From the NCBI GenBank assembly GCA_019137255.1, contig WPDH01000318.1:1-64000 (forward strand): 64,000 nt of DNA, read 5' to 3'. Below the pieces are notes generated by a model. It saw nothing but the letters and a program-made list of their open reading frames with translations. It was not told the origin of the DNA and did no database searches. Positions 31,018 through 43,205 of the stretch are shown here, piece after piece. The translations under genes and the position numbers were made by a program. Origin of the DNA: Corinectria fuckeliana. Its lineage: Eukaryota; Ascomycota; Sordariomycetes; Hypocreales; Nectriaceae. Every line of letters starts with the position of its first letter. The first letter of the stretch is position 1.

Positions 31018-33350
31018 TCGCTCGACCCTGGGATATGGAAGAACTGGAATGGACTTGTCCATCTCTAACTGCTATGGGAATCAACGGAGAGCTAAGAACA
31101 AACCACTGAAGTGCCTGGAATGGAGGTCATGGAATCATAAGATAATCATAATACTAGAACGAAGGTGGTCTATAGCTGGTGGACATGTAGCAAATTGGGC
31201 CAACCTATATGGATAATCACTGTAAAATACTTGACCTGCTTGGTTGCTCTGCTGTTTTACCCGCTTACCCTGATCTATCAATCCGTGCTTCAATGGATAG
31301 CCAAGAGCGGCTTAACCAGTCCAATGTCCCCCAATGTCATGACCTCAGGCTGTAGCTCTCCAGGACCTCTCCGCCAGACCACTAAGACCAAGGCGGAACC
31401 GACACTGACGTGAGATGCACGACGCCCCTCATACGACGTTGCTTCTGCCTCTACAGCAGCTAGCTGCGGGAAAACGGAGAATTGCAACATGGCGACGCCC
31501 TTCGCCACCAGCCAACCGCTCCAGGACAAGCACGAGGCTTCTCCAGATTCCAGAAACGGGCCGAAGAGCGCGGGGAGGCCGTTAGGTGCATCGTCGGAGA
31601 GGGGAGGATCTTCTGTTGGAGTGCCAAGGCGACGGGTGCGGGGGATAGAGTAAAGCGGACATGGGGCGGGCCCAGCAGACAGGGTTCGGGAGAGGGCGAG
31701 CTTAGGAAGTCCGGGGCATTTGCTGCTGGGCCAGGTAATCGTGTGGTGTCGATTCCATGATGGATGCCGATGATGCTAATGAGAAGGATCCAGGCGGGGA
31801 AACGTGGTCGATGTGGCTTTCGGGTTTAGAGTTGGGCGCAGGCGGCTTATTTCACCGGCCGGGACTAGTACTAAGGGAGCGTATTAAAGAAGCAGTCAGC
31901 AGTCGTACGAGGAAAGCAAGAGAAGCTTGGGAAGGGATATTAGGCGAGTGGTTGGGGAAAGCGTCTGACCGTCCAAGGGCGGGCGACGTCGGAGGGAGCT
32001 ACCATGTCGATCACCATTTGGGATGCTTTTTTCATGGCGGAAAGCCACGCTCAGGTAAAGGGGACCTGAGACATCCCTGGACAAGTACCTTGTTCCTGCG
32101 TTGATTAAGGGGATACGAGTCATTCGATGGACCAGTAATTGCTATATTTTCCAGATAAAGAAGAAAGGAGAGTGCCTTGTATCGGGTCTAGAGCGAGGGA
32201 CCGTCAGTCGGAATCGATGCCAAAACAAATGGTGGGCAGCAAAAGCATCGTGAGATGCGGGACCGATGTCTGTGACACAATGTTTAGCAATGGCTTCAAA
32301 TGAGGGAGGAATAATAATAAAGCCGAAGAAGCTTCGAAAGACATACCCATGAACCCATGAACCCACCAGCTGGTCCATCCCGCCAGCCCAGAGAAAACAC
32401 TACTGCCGTGCCCTCTTTCTCCTCATCGTTGCGTGCATGACCGGCTTCTGCGTTGGCGAAGCCCCGACCCTGGGCGACCTGTTGATTCGCATCATCGGCC
32501 CTTTTCCCCTCTGAACTGCCAAATCGACACTGCCGCGTCCCCCGCAGTCCGGGGCTGGCCACTACCGGTGCAGTAGCAGCAGCCGCCACCGCCCTGCCCT
32601 CCAATGCCCCGGGGGCCACTGGAGCTTGCTGGTTCCCGGATGGGGTTTTCGACGATGGTGGCTTTGTGGGGTATCGTCAGAGGTCGAGGAGGGGAGCAAG
32701 TTGGCAAGGAGGCTTGGAGAGGGATCGGCAGCTTGATGAGGCGGTGGTGGAGAGGGCGAGAAGGAGAGAGAGGAGAGTCGCGGGCTATCATCATCAACGA
32801 AACCACTTTTCCTCTCAATCCCCGGCTCGGCTGAGTGCAGAAGGGCGTCGTGCTTTGCGGATAGACTAGATTACAGGCCACATGGATGGATCTCAGTCTC
32901 CCAGCCTTGTCAATCGCTCTCAAGGGATAGACCTATATTATGACCCTACGAATCCGTATTACATTTCCCGTAATCCATGTACCATCTCGCCCGACTCACT
33001 AGGCCATCCATCCGGTATGTAGGCCTACAGGCCACACGGGTTGGAAGGGTCAATTGTCTACTTTCTCAGCCTCGCGGACCCTATCAGACCATCTCGACGG
33101 AGACACATTAGGGAGCATTTATGCAAGAACTTGAGCAATTAATCCTTCCAACCCTTGCGGCCTGTATGAAGAGGACTTAAGGTTAATTAAGTAATTAGAT
33201 CCCATTACGTGCAGCACTGCAGACGCAGACACACTCCCAGTGCTACCATCACCACCCCTCCCCCCTCCCCTTCCGCGCTGTCTCCATACCTACCTAGCGA
33301 TCCCCCATCGCGCCCGGGCGTGTCTTTTCTTTGGCCTTGTATCTTGTTTA
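31018..33350. other. Intergenic region, no gene recognised
   Basis: About 2.3 kb lie between ERG24 and the beta-glucosidase. Open frames at + 31757-32104 and elsewhere show no domain. The right half should include regulatory sequence of the GH3 gene; no specific regulator site is claimed. Confidence 0.5.
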
Positions 33351-33351
33351 T

Positions 33352-33359
33352 TATAAATA
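33352..33359 (+). promoter_or_regulatory. TATA box upstream of the beta-glucosidase gene
   Basis: TATAAATA lies about 150 nt before the ATG at 33509, with no ATG in between. This distance suits a fungal core promoter and suggests that the ATG at 33509 is the first in the transcript. Confidence 0.55.
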
Positions 33360-33508
33360 AAGCCCAACGATCGCCCGGTTCCAAGGTCCGACGGGTGGCT
33401 TCTCCTGGATCCTTGCTTGTGTGACGGGTAAAACACATTTCGCAGTGTTTTTTTTTTCTGGTCCATCGTCTTTCTATTCTACGCGTCGTCGACAGTTGCT
33501 TCTCAAAC

Positions 33509-33592
33509 ATGAAGACGACTTCACTGGTCGCAGCATTACTGCTGGCGGCTGCTCACACCGACGCCGCTATTCCTGCCGCCGGTGTACACAAT
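33509..33592 (+). other. Possible alternative first coding exon (signal peptide) of the GH3 gene
   Basis: An ATG opens 28 codons that read as a secretion signal (MKTTSLVAALLLAAAHTDA, then AIPAAGVHN). They end at a perfect GTGAGT donor in phase 0. In-frame acceptors exist at 33938 (ATGCAG) and 34016 (CTCCTCCAG, preceded by a CTGAC branch site); the latter skips the second signal peptide and joins to GTAGEDLAFS. The implied introns (346 or 424 nt) are long for this genome, so this is an alternative model rather than a certain exon. Confidence 0.45.
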
Positions 33593-33932
33593 GTGAGTGA
33601 GCCCACTTTCTGCTGTTTCCGCTTCCCGCCTGCCCCCCCCTGGATTCAACGCCAATGCATTGCCACGGCAGCGCTGCCAATTGGCTGGTTGGAGCTGTAC
33701 TCACCGACGTGGCGATGGCGGCTTGAGCTTCATGGCTGTTTCTCTCCCGTGTTTTGTCCTCCATCGCCAGAATCAAGACCCAAAAAATCACCTTCATTTA
33801 CATGTCTGAGAGTTGCATCTCTCGTTTTCATCACTCGTTTTGTTGGGCCCTGTTCTTCCTCTCTGTGGCACCGGCACATGTGATGTGATGCCTTGTCAAT
33901 CTTCCTGAGAAAAAAGAATACCCGCCGCCACA

Positions 33933-36716
33933 ATGCAGCCCACTCTCGCTATAGCCCTCTCGCTTGCAATCGCTCCTTTGGCGCGTTCTCACGCTGACGC
34001 CCAAGCACTCCTCCAGGGCACCGCCGGAGAAGACCTCGCATTTTCTCCTCCTCACTATCCGTCACCATGGATGGACCCCGAAGCCCCAGGCTGGGAGGAC
34101 GCCTACGCTAGAGCCAAAGATTTCGTCTCGCAACTGACGCTCCTCGAGAAGGTCAACCTGACCACCGGTGTTGGGTATGTAGCAAGCCGTGGATTTCGCT
34201 TCCTCAGACTCGACTCTTCGCAGCACCGTTCTGACCTCTCAATTCAGATGGATGGGTGAGCGATGCGTTGGCAACGTTGGCTCCATCCCTCGCCTTGGCA
34301 TGCGCGGACTGTGCATGCAAGACGGCCCCCTAGGCATTCGCCTCTCAGACTACAACAGCGCCTTTCCTGGAGGCATCACGGCTGGTGCTTCGTGGAGTCG
34401 CAAGCTCTGGCGTGCTCGCGGCCTTGCCATGGGCACCGAGGCCAACGAGAAGGGCATCGACGTCCTCCTCGGACCGGCCTCTGGCCCGCTGGGTCGCGCC
34501 CCGACTGGCGGCCGCAACTGGGAGGGCTTCTCAAATGACCCTTATTTGACGGGCATTGCCTTGGCCGAGACCTCGGTTGGTATCCAGGAGGGCGGTGTGA
34601 TCGCCACCGCGAAGCATTATATCGCCAACGAGCAAGGTAGGCTAGCAAATCGCTTGTCATCTCCCCTAGAGTCTGAAGCTAACTTCGTCAAGAGCACTTC
34701 CGCCAGGCCGGCGAGGCTCAAGGCTATGGCTACAACATTACCGAGTCCGTGTCGTCCAACATCGACGACAAGACGCTGCACGAGCTCTACGTGTGGCCCT
34801 TTGCCGACGCCGTCAAGGCTGGCGTTGGAGCCGTCATGTGCTCCTACAACCAAGTCAACAACTCGTACGGTTGCCAAAACTCCAAACTCATCAACGGCAT
34901 CCTCAAAGAGGAGCTTGGCTTCCAGGGTTTCGTCATGTCTGACTGGCAGGCTCAACACGCCGGCGCCGCCACTGCTGCTGCCGGCCTCGACATGGCGATG
35001 CCTGGCGACACATCCTTCAACACCGGCTTCGGCTTCTGGGGCGCCAACCTGACCTTGGCAGTCATCAACGGCACCGTTCCCGAGTGGCGCATCGACGACA
35101 TGGCCATGCGGATCATGGCTTCCTTCTTCAAAGTTGGCAAGACGGTCGAGACAATGATTGACATCAACTTCTCGTCCTGGACGCGCGACACCTTTGGCTA
35201 CGTTCAGGCGGCCGCCCAAGAGAACTGGGAGCAGGTCAACTTTGGAGTCAACGTCCAGCACGACCACGGCGAGCACATTCGCGAAGCTGCCGCCAAAGGC
35301 AGCGTCCTCCTCAAGAACAGCGGCTCATTGCCACTGAAGAAGCCCAAGTTCGTTGCCGTTATCGGCGAGGATGCTGGTGGCAACCCTGCCGGTCCCAACG
35401 GCTGCGAGAACCGCGGGTGTGACAACGGCACGCTGGCCATGGCTTGGGGCTCGGGAACCTCTGCGTTCCCGTACCTGATCACCCCGGACCAGGCTCTCCA
35501 GTACCAGGCCCACGCCGACGGCTCTCGATACGAGAGCATCCTCAACAACAACTACTGGACAGAAACTCTCGAGCTTATTTCCCAGCCCAACGTCACCGCT
35601 ATCGTCTTTGCCAATGCCAACGCTGGCGAGGGCTTCATCAACGTCGACGGCAACGAGGGCGACCGCAAGAACCTCACTCTCTGGAAACAGGGTGACGAGC
35701 TCATCAAGAACGTCTCATCTGTCTGCCCCAACACCATCGTTGTCCTCCACACGGTCGGCCCAGTCCTTCTGGCCGATTGGTATGACAACCCCAACATCAC
35801 CGCCATCGTCTGGGCCGGTCTTCCTGGCCAGGAATCTGGCAACGCAATTGCCGACATCCTCTACGGAAAGACCAGTCCCGGCCGATCGCCCTTCACCTGG
35901 GGTCGCACCCGCGAGAGCTATGGCGCCGACGTCCTGTACAAGCCCAACAACGGCCAGGGTGCTCCCCAGCAGGACTTTTCCGAGGGCGTCTTCATCGACT
36001 ACCGCCACTTCGACCGCAAGTCTGCCAGCACAAATGGCAAGGCGTCCAACAACTCCGACTCGCCCATCTACGAGTTTGGCTATGGCCTCTCATGGTCGAC
36101 CTTCAAGTACTCTAACCTTCAGGTCCAAGCTCACATCAACACCCCCTACGAGCCTCCCTCCGGCGAGACGATTGCCGCTCCTAAGCTGGGCAACTTCAGC
36201 ACCAACCTGGCCGACTACGCTTTTCCGTCTAACATTCGTTACATCTACCAGTTCATCTACCCATGGTTCAACACTACATCTTCTGGCAAGGAGGCCTCGG
36301 CTGATCCCGAATACGGCCAGACTGCCAAGCAGTTTCTCCCTCCCAACGCCACCGACGGCTCTCCCCAGCCCAAGAGCCCGGCTTCCGGCGCCCCCGGCGG
36401 CAACCCTCAGCTGTGGGACGTCCTCTACACCGTCTCGGCAACCATCACCAACACGGGCGATGCGACCACTGACGAGATTCCTCAGCTCTACATTAGCCAT
36501 GGTGGTGACGACGAGCCCGTTCGTGTTCTGCGCGGCTTTGAGCGACTGGAGGGCATCGCGCCCGGCCAGAGCTTCATCTTCACTGCCGACATCACACGCC
36601 GTGATTTGAGCAACTGGGACGTCGCATCGCAGAACTGGGTCGTCACGGAGCATGAGAAGAAGGTGTACGTCGGCAGTAGCTCGAGGGACTTGCCCCTCAG
36701 TGCCGTCTTGGGGTAG
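33933..36716 (+). CDS. Secreted GH3 beta-glucosidase (BGL1 clade)
   Basis: Three exons, 33933-34174, 34248-34636 and 34693-36716, give about 884 aa from the ATG at 33933. Beta-glucosidases of this clade release glucose from cellobiose and short beta-glucans outside the cell. The N-terminus MQPTLAIALSLAIAPLARSHADA is a good signal peptide. GH3 N domain: VNLTTGVGW, PLGIRLSDYNSAFP, GPASGPLGRAP.GGRNWEGFS, AKHYIANEQEHFR, MCSYNQVNNSYGCQNS and GFVMSDWQA, whose Asp (about residue 294) is the nucleophile. The GH3 C domain follows (GSVLLKN.GSLPL, GEGFINVDGNEGDRKNL, ITAIVWAGLPGQESGNA, RSPFTWG, EGVFIDYRHFD, YEFGYGLS). A fibronectin type III-like domain ends the protein (VLRGFERLEGIAPGQS, RRDLSNWD). The introns are 73 and 56 nt with good signals. 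The start is uncertain because of the alternative signal-peptide exon upstream. Confidence 0.92.
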
Positions 36717-39700
36717 AAGATCATAAGACACGACGCGGGCAAAAGAGACATCCTCGACTGAAGACCTTGGGAGGGAAAAGGAAGGATAACTGTGACAACG
36801 GTTGGCTGACGGACTGCAGGAGTCTTCTAGTATATACTTATTCATGAATGCAAGCGAACTTCCACATACCATAGGGATTTTCTTCCTACTTTCGTTACTG
36901 ACGCAATCGAACACCGCCGCAACTTCCCCATTTGACGTTTGACATGACGGTCTGCTGAGGCCCGAGAGACGATGGCCCGAGATGGAAGCCAAACCCGATG
37001 GGAAATTGGACCGCCCTTTCGCCTATCCCCAAGCTAGTCCTTCAACCGGTGCTCAACTATGTCCGCTTCAGAATCTTGTCAGCTGGCTTCGGCACTTCTG
37101 TGGAAGATCCTGCCTCGGGTGTCCCAAGAAACGGGTACAAGCATCTGTTTGCTGAGCCGCCGGTAACGTCACAACCGCTCCGTTCGCTAACCAAGCCGAC
37201 AACTCGCTCACTTGAGTGACCTACCTGTCCCTGAGGTCTCTCGGCTACCCATACCTATCCATAAGTTTCTCAGCCATGTGTGACGATTCTGGCGGTGTTG
37301 CTCACGAGATGCCCTTCGTCAGAGATGATCACCAGCTAATCTTTCGAGGCAATAGACCGATCATCAACGAGAATCCACGATCCCCATTACCCGAAAAGTA
37401 GAGAAAATAGCCGACATCCCTTCCGAACGTCCTACCAGCTCGCTTAAGTCTCGAATTCCTTGGCTGCGCTTCCTCCTCGTCAAACCTGCCAGAGCAGCCT
37501 ACGACCCACCGATCGGACAAGAATAGGATCCTCATCACGCAAGCATCGAGAAGTGGCCTGAGCTCGGGGGGCAGGAAACAAGTGAACATGTTGTTTATAA
37601 ACGGAGCTCCCTCCAAGTTCTTCCCTTGCCGCAGATGTTTCTGTGGACTCATGAGCTCTAGACTCCGGAGCCTTCGGGCTTCAGTCTTAGCTCTGAGACT
37701 TGGTGAACCGAGAGGGCGGGCTTCGATCGAGGCAAGTCTTTTCGCATTTTGTCTTCGCCCTTCCAGTCATGCGCTAACTCTGTTGTGCAGCAGGGCTTGC
37801 GAGGAAGGGAGACTGCTTCTGTTAGTGGTAGCGCTGCATTTTCGTCACCGGCCGGCTGCCTTGTCCCTCGTCGTTTGTTGCATCACCACCGAGAGCGAGA
37901 CTTCTGCTATCACCGTTGCCAGCAACGGATCGGTTGTCTGGCTCCAAGCTTCGGTCAGCCTAGACCGCGAGGCGTACGGGAGGACATGCTGGCGTTATGC
38001 TCTTATCGTCGACATGGGCATGCGAGCGCGTGACTTCAAGATAGGTATTGTTTGCCTCGCTGCTACGTTACTATCGGCATGTACTAACCAGACGAACTCT
38101 CCAGGTATCGGCACCTCTGTCCTCACCGTTGCCGCACCAATCCGCGAGGAGCCAGATCGAGACACGAATCTAGAATTACGTTCAGCAGACGCTACGGTCC
38201 ACAGATCGAGGGAGACACCATAGCAAACCGATTGCTTGCGACAAAAGCGAGGATACAGTGATACGAGGACTGGGCTGGTTCATGCTGCGTAAAGACGGAT
38301 GCAAGGGCATGCGTAACGCTTGAGGTGCCTTTGGAGAGATACAGCATAATGGTCATGGGATTGGAGGCGCATATTCGCGTAGAGTACGAGAGCTTTTTAT
38401 TAAAGATTGTTTGCCGACAACTCGCTCTTACAAGTGAATGTGCTGCTAATTTATATCTAGATATCTCAAGGTCCCATACGAAGAGTGGTTATCATTCTGA
38501 GCAGTCCCCGGGACTTTGTGCAAGTGTGATTCTGGGCAATGCCCCCATTCTAGAGAAAACGGAGGTCATCTGAAATTTGCACAATGTAATCGCTGCAACG
38601 TATTCCCACCACACAACCCATCGTATCTTATCATCGACGTGATCCTTCATTACGAGATGAGAATGCGTGTACTCCAGATCCGTGTCAAGGTGGAATAGCC
38701 TCCCCCTCCAGAGCCTCGTCGTGGCGGCCCGAGACAGTTGCAGGCAGCACACAGCGGTGCCTCAACTCGCGTGGGACGGCTTCAAGCCACACTGTTACTT
38801 CGCATACTGTCATCTCGACGCCTGATGCCGGGTTCGCAGAGCCCAGCGGATGTGCCGTGTGACAGGCGTGGAGCCACCCTGGCCTGTCAGGGAGCCCACG
38901 GCCGTGGGTGGCTTGAGCCGCTCCGCGGGCCCGTTATGCTTGGTCCTGGGTGTTTGGGGCTCAAGACGTACGCGTGCGACGGCTTCTTTTTTCGAGTGTC
39001 GTTTCCTCGGACTGGAGAGGGCGTTGTGGCTCGGGTGGGCGGGCTTGGAAATTCAAAGGCGTTTTCGGCCTTGGGTTGCTCGCTAGGGACTCGGGTGCAG
39101 GATTCGTGAGGGAACCAGAACTCCCTAAGCTGCGGTTACTTGGGCAGGGCAGTAGCCGTGCAACTGGAGATATACCAAGACAGCGTGGGCGTACTGAACC
39201 AACTAGGTATCAAGTAACCTTGTACCATGATGATGCAATGATTGTTAGGCTCTTTCAAATGATTGGCTTTTGGGAAAAGAGTGTTTCAGTGTCAACTCAC
39301 CGAGCATCGAATGGCTTCTTCATCACTTGGTTTTGAATGGCCTGGGAAGGTGATCTGAGAACACCTTCTCTGTACCGGTGGGTAGGTAGTTTGAATACAG
39401 GACTCGACGCCCCCTATTCTTGTTATTGCGTTATCCCGAAACTTACCAATTGAGTCTCCGGCAGCTGTGCAAGACCCACCTCACAGTATTCTCACGATGC
39501 CTGTCAAAAGCAAGAACCTCCAAGATCTGAGGGGTTTCCCGATTCGTGACGTCCCATGACCACCCTGTAATCACCCGTCCTTCTTGGGATACGCCTGCTC
39601 GGAGTATGAGCGTCATAGATTGCAAGATGAACTGGAGCCGGAAGAGGTATCCGGCCAGTTCTGTCCGCTGTGAGTGGTCTGGAGGCCTTTCTGGGCACGC

Positions 39701-40223
39701 AAGTCGCTCGATACCTCAGCAATTATCAAGACCCAATAGGCCATGTACTCGTTTCACGGACCAAGGAGGACGTTCCACGGATTGTGGCTGCGGTGTTAAT
39801 GGCAGAGACCCATTTATCCATCATCACGGGGCCAGAACGTGACAGTGATTCAGGGTTAATTCAACAATGGCTCTCGAGTAAATGGGAGCATTGTGTGCCA
39901 CCGAGAAGGGAGTGCTCGAATCAGCTGGAGCTGTGAATCATCTCCCCCCTCAAATATAAGTATAGCCTGGGCTTGCCCTAGCTCACACATTCTTTCCCTT
40001 TCACACATCACTGTATTCGAATTCTGCAAGACATCCTTCACATCTCCAGTTCTCCAGTTCCTCAACTTTGTTTTTTTAATCCGTTTCACTCGTTTTCCCC
40101 TTTTCAGTTGTTTCGTTCACCCCCTTCTGTTCTACTACGTTCTCCAACCTTTCTTGTGAGGTACACACTACACACTACAATACACAGGCCCTGTACTATT
40201 CTGATCGTTGGTATCCTGTTACG
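36717..40223. other. Intergenic region of 3.5 kb; one doubtful hypothetical frame
   Basis: A + strand frame from the ATG near 37588 to 38223 (about 211 codons) contains an intron-like interval (GTATTG...TACTAACC...CTCCAG, about 38046-38104). It has no recognisable domain and is not called as a gene. A further + frame at about 39670-39936 reads plausibly (AFLGTQVARYLSNY..PIGHVLVSR) but lacks an ATG. Confidence 0.4.
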
Positions 40224-42048
40224 ATGGTCATGGGCCACTCGCCGTCTCGGCCTCCTCGCATATGCGAGCGCGGACACTGTGAGAGGCCAGCACAGCACGA
40301 CGGGACGTACACTTCGCGCTATTGCCACAAACGTGAGTAGGCCATCCTTGTCTGGTCATTGATAGTATGCTAACGCCCTCAAGACACATGCTCACTTGGA
40401 CTGTCCCGCTGCCGACAGCGGAAGGGAAAGGACAAGAAGTTTTGCAGGATGCGTGAGTCACTTCTGCCTCCTCCCATCCTCTGCCTCCCTAACGAAAGCC
40501 AGACCGCACTTGTGCAGAGCCCAACTGCGACGAGGAGAGAACCTCGAAGCTCACTTCTGCTTGGTGCTGCAATGCTCGTAAGTCCCCATTCCACAGCGAA
40601 AACCTCGCCGCGGGAGCACTGCTAACGCGGGAATCGTGGATAGATGCTTGCCGCTTCGAGGGCCAACCTGGCAAGCGGACCTGCTCTGAAATGCCCGTCT
40701 TGGGCTCCGCCTACTGCGGAGACCATGTACGACAGGCAATCTGCGTGCTGGAGCTTTGCCGGCTCGAGCAGCTGCCAGGCAGCCGGTACTGCGTGACGCA
40801 CAAGTGCCAGGCATGCCCGAAAAAGGCGGATCCCGGCCACGACGACAGCCGCTGCAGCGAGCACCACGTCTGCTCGGCCCCAGATTGCACTCGATTCTGC
40901 CCTATTGGGAAGGACGGCGAGCCTGAGCGCTGCTGCCTCGAGCATCACATCTGCCTTGCCATGGGGCAGCACTGTGAAGAAGTTCTTCGCAGCGATCAGT
41001 CGTTCTGCGCCGCCCATCGCTGTGGCGTTGCCGGATGTCGACGACACCGAGATCAGCTCCGTGACGAGGAGAATGCCTGGTGCCAGGACCGTAAGTTGGC
41101 TTGACGAATCCCATCTATGAAACCTGACTGACATGGCCAGATGCGTGCACCAAGGGGAACTGCTTGAACCCCATCGGAGACCCGACAGTTCCTTTGTCTC
41201 GAAACTGTGTATACCACACATGCCGGCTCAAGGGCTGCCTTGCACAGGTCATGGATCAACGCCACCTCTGCGAACTCCACCTCTGCAAAATGCCCATGTG
41301 CAACATCGAGACTCCGCCCGGAGACGCCCTCTGCGAGATCCACGGGTGCAGAGACGCAGACTGCCCGCTCCCTGCCAAAGTTCCAGGCGGGTTCTGCTTC
41401 TCACGCGCCTGCGAGCGGCCTGATTGCGGCCATGAGCGGACTGGACAGCACGGCGACAAATGGCTGTGCGTCACGCACAGCCTGGACGCGGCACGTGGCG
41501 AGGGTTACGATGAAGGTCTCAATCAAGGCCTCAATCAAGACGTCGATCAAGACAGGAACACCTCTCGAAAGGAGTACCAAGAGTGGCAGAGAGCGCATCA
41601 CCGGGAACAGGCAGAAATCCGGCGCCAGCAGCGAAAGGAAGAAGTCAAGCAGCGAAAGGAAGAAGCCAAGCAGCGGAAACGGGAGGCAAAACTCCGACGC
41701 CAGGAAGAGGATGAATGCCGCCGCCTTCGAGAGACGGAACTGTTCTACGCGGCTATCCACAAGGCAAACGAAGAGATGGCCCAGGAGCGAGCCGAAGAAA
41801 AGGAAAGAGGCGAAGCCAGAAAGGCAGCCGTGGGACCTCGCGGAGAGGGAAAGAGAGGACGCCCAAGAAATCGAGGCATACGAGAGCCCGAGCCATCGCC
41901 AACCCCCGTACGCCCCCGAGTGCCTAGAATGCCCAGACGAGGCGGGGAGCACGAGCCGAGACAGCGACTACACCGACAACTGCCTGTCCAGTTCGATCAC
42001 TTCAAGCCGATCCACGATTGGTGCATGTCCGTTAACGCTCAACACTAG
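40224..42048 (+). CDS. Uncharacterised protein of about 14 tandem C/C/CxxH modules with coiled coil and AT-hook-like motif
   Basis: Five exons, 40224-40332, 40384-40452, 40503-40577, 40644-41090 and 41141-42048, encode about 535 aa. Residues about 14-346 are some 14 modules of the form C-x(3-5)-C-x(7-16)-(Y/F/W/L/R)-C-x2-H, for example C..LELCRLEQLPGSRYCVTH and C..MPMCNIETPPGDALCEIH. One module (about residue 320) has Arg in place of His, and a few deviate in spacing. Three Cys and one His per module suggest one metal ion each, probably zinc; that is inference. Residues about 376-465 are a Lys/Arg/Glu/Gln-rich coiled coil with KQRKEE repeats. GKRGRPRNRG near 470-478 matches an AT-hook core. 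The four introns (51, 50, 66 and 50 nt) all split the module-ending His codon after its first base. No named family is recognised. No signal peptide is seen; a nuclear or nucleic-acid role is a guess. Confidence 0.8.
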
Positions 42049-43205
42049 TTCGACAACATGGAATCTCCCATCTTTTGTGGTTTTGCGGATGAAGCCGCTC
42101 AGGATCACAAGCACTGCGCGGCCGCAAGACTTCGTCAGGCCGGCAGTCGACGGCATCAAAGTATGCATGTATGTTTATTGAAAGTGGAAACTGTACAGAA
42201 CGCACATGGTATGTTAGGGCATTGGGAGCAGGGAATCCCCACCTACGGTTATCTTTTTTGGGAGGCGCCTCGCATTCGAGTGCAACTTGGCGAAACGGAG
42301 AACACAAAGCCGGACGGTGAGGTCCGAGGGAAGGGGAGGCAGACGGCGACATTTGTATGTATAAGGCAGTCCGGAGGGGAAGGGTATCCCGGCGACTGAG
42401 GGTGGCATAGGTAGCCAAATAGGAGTTTATCGAACATACCCAGAGTTCTCGGGCAAACATGGTCGCAAAATAAGCTGAATCTTCCGGTTGAGATGCTGAC
42501 ATCGCCAGGCCCAGAATCCGTAGTCTTCGACAAGCTCACGCATGGAAGGGCGTTCATTCGACCTCGAAGCTAGAGTAAGAGACCGCCAGAACCAGGCAGA
42601 AACCCAAAGAAACATTGCATGCCTCGTAGTTTTCTATATATCTTCGAGCGCTTCTGGTATTTGGTTATATATGCACTTGTTCTGGGTGAGTGTTTCTTGA
42701 TCCTTGCTGCGGTCTCATCGGCGCCATCACCCATTGCTTACCTACAGCAGCTGCGCCGAACTTGAGAGTTGGCTCTCTCCTTTCAGTGACACAGTTGATT
42801 TTCGACACACGTGATACAAGTTAGCACGGCGTAAGACGTTGATAACATACGAGAACCAAGTCAGCAAAGTGTCCTTGCACCTTGGCTGTCCTTGACTCCT
42901 TGGTCACTGGGCTTCAGATTTCTACTCACAATGGCTGAGATGTCCCATTATTCTTCAAGCATTGGTAGGCGTTACCATCACTGAATGTCTCGACTTCAAA
43001 ACACTGAAAGAATGACGTTCCCCAGTTTGAGGAAAAGGGTTTACTATTTCCATGATTAATCTCTGGGCATCTATCTTAATCTATTGGAAAGTAAAACCAT
43101 GCTATATTCTACACCCAAGCTCTAATGGCGATACGTCCTCGAATACTGGAGCATAAGAAATGACAGTGACCCAAGCATCTATAGATCGATACCATCATCA
43201 ATCTC
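42049..43205. other. Intergenic region, nothing recognised
   Basis: The 3' regions of the module protein (+) and of the 172-aa protein (-) converge here. Open frames at 42032-42557 on the minus strand show no domain. Confidence 0.45.

Noticed and set aside
34617..35276. Long minus-strand frames inside the beta-glucosidase gene
   Set aside because: These are antisense shadows of a GC3-rich coding sequence.
37588..38223. Possible + strand gene of about 211 codons with an intron-like interval
   Set aside because: The intron signals (GTATTG, TACTAACC, CTCCAG) are suggestive, but the protein shows no coding-like conservation or family, so I left it out of the gene list.
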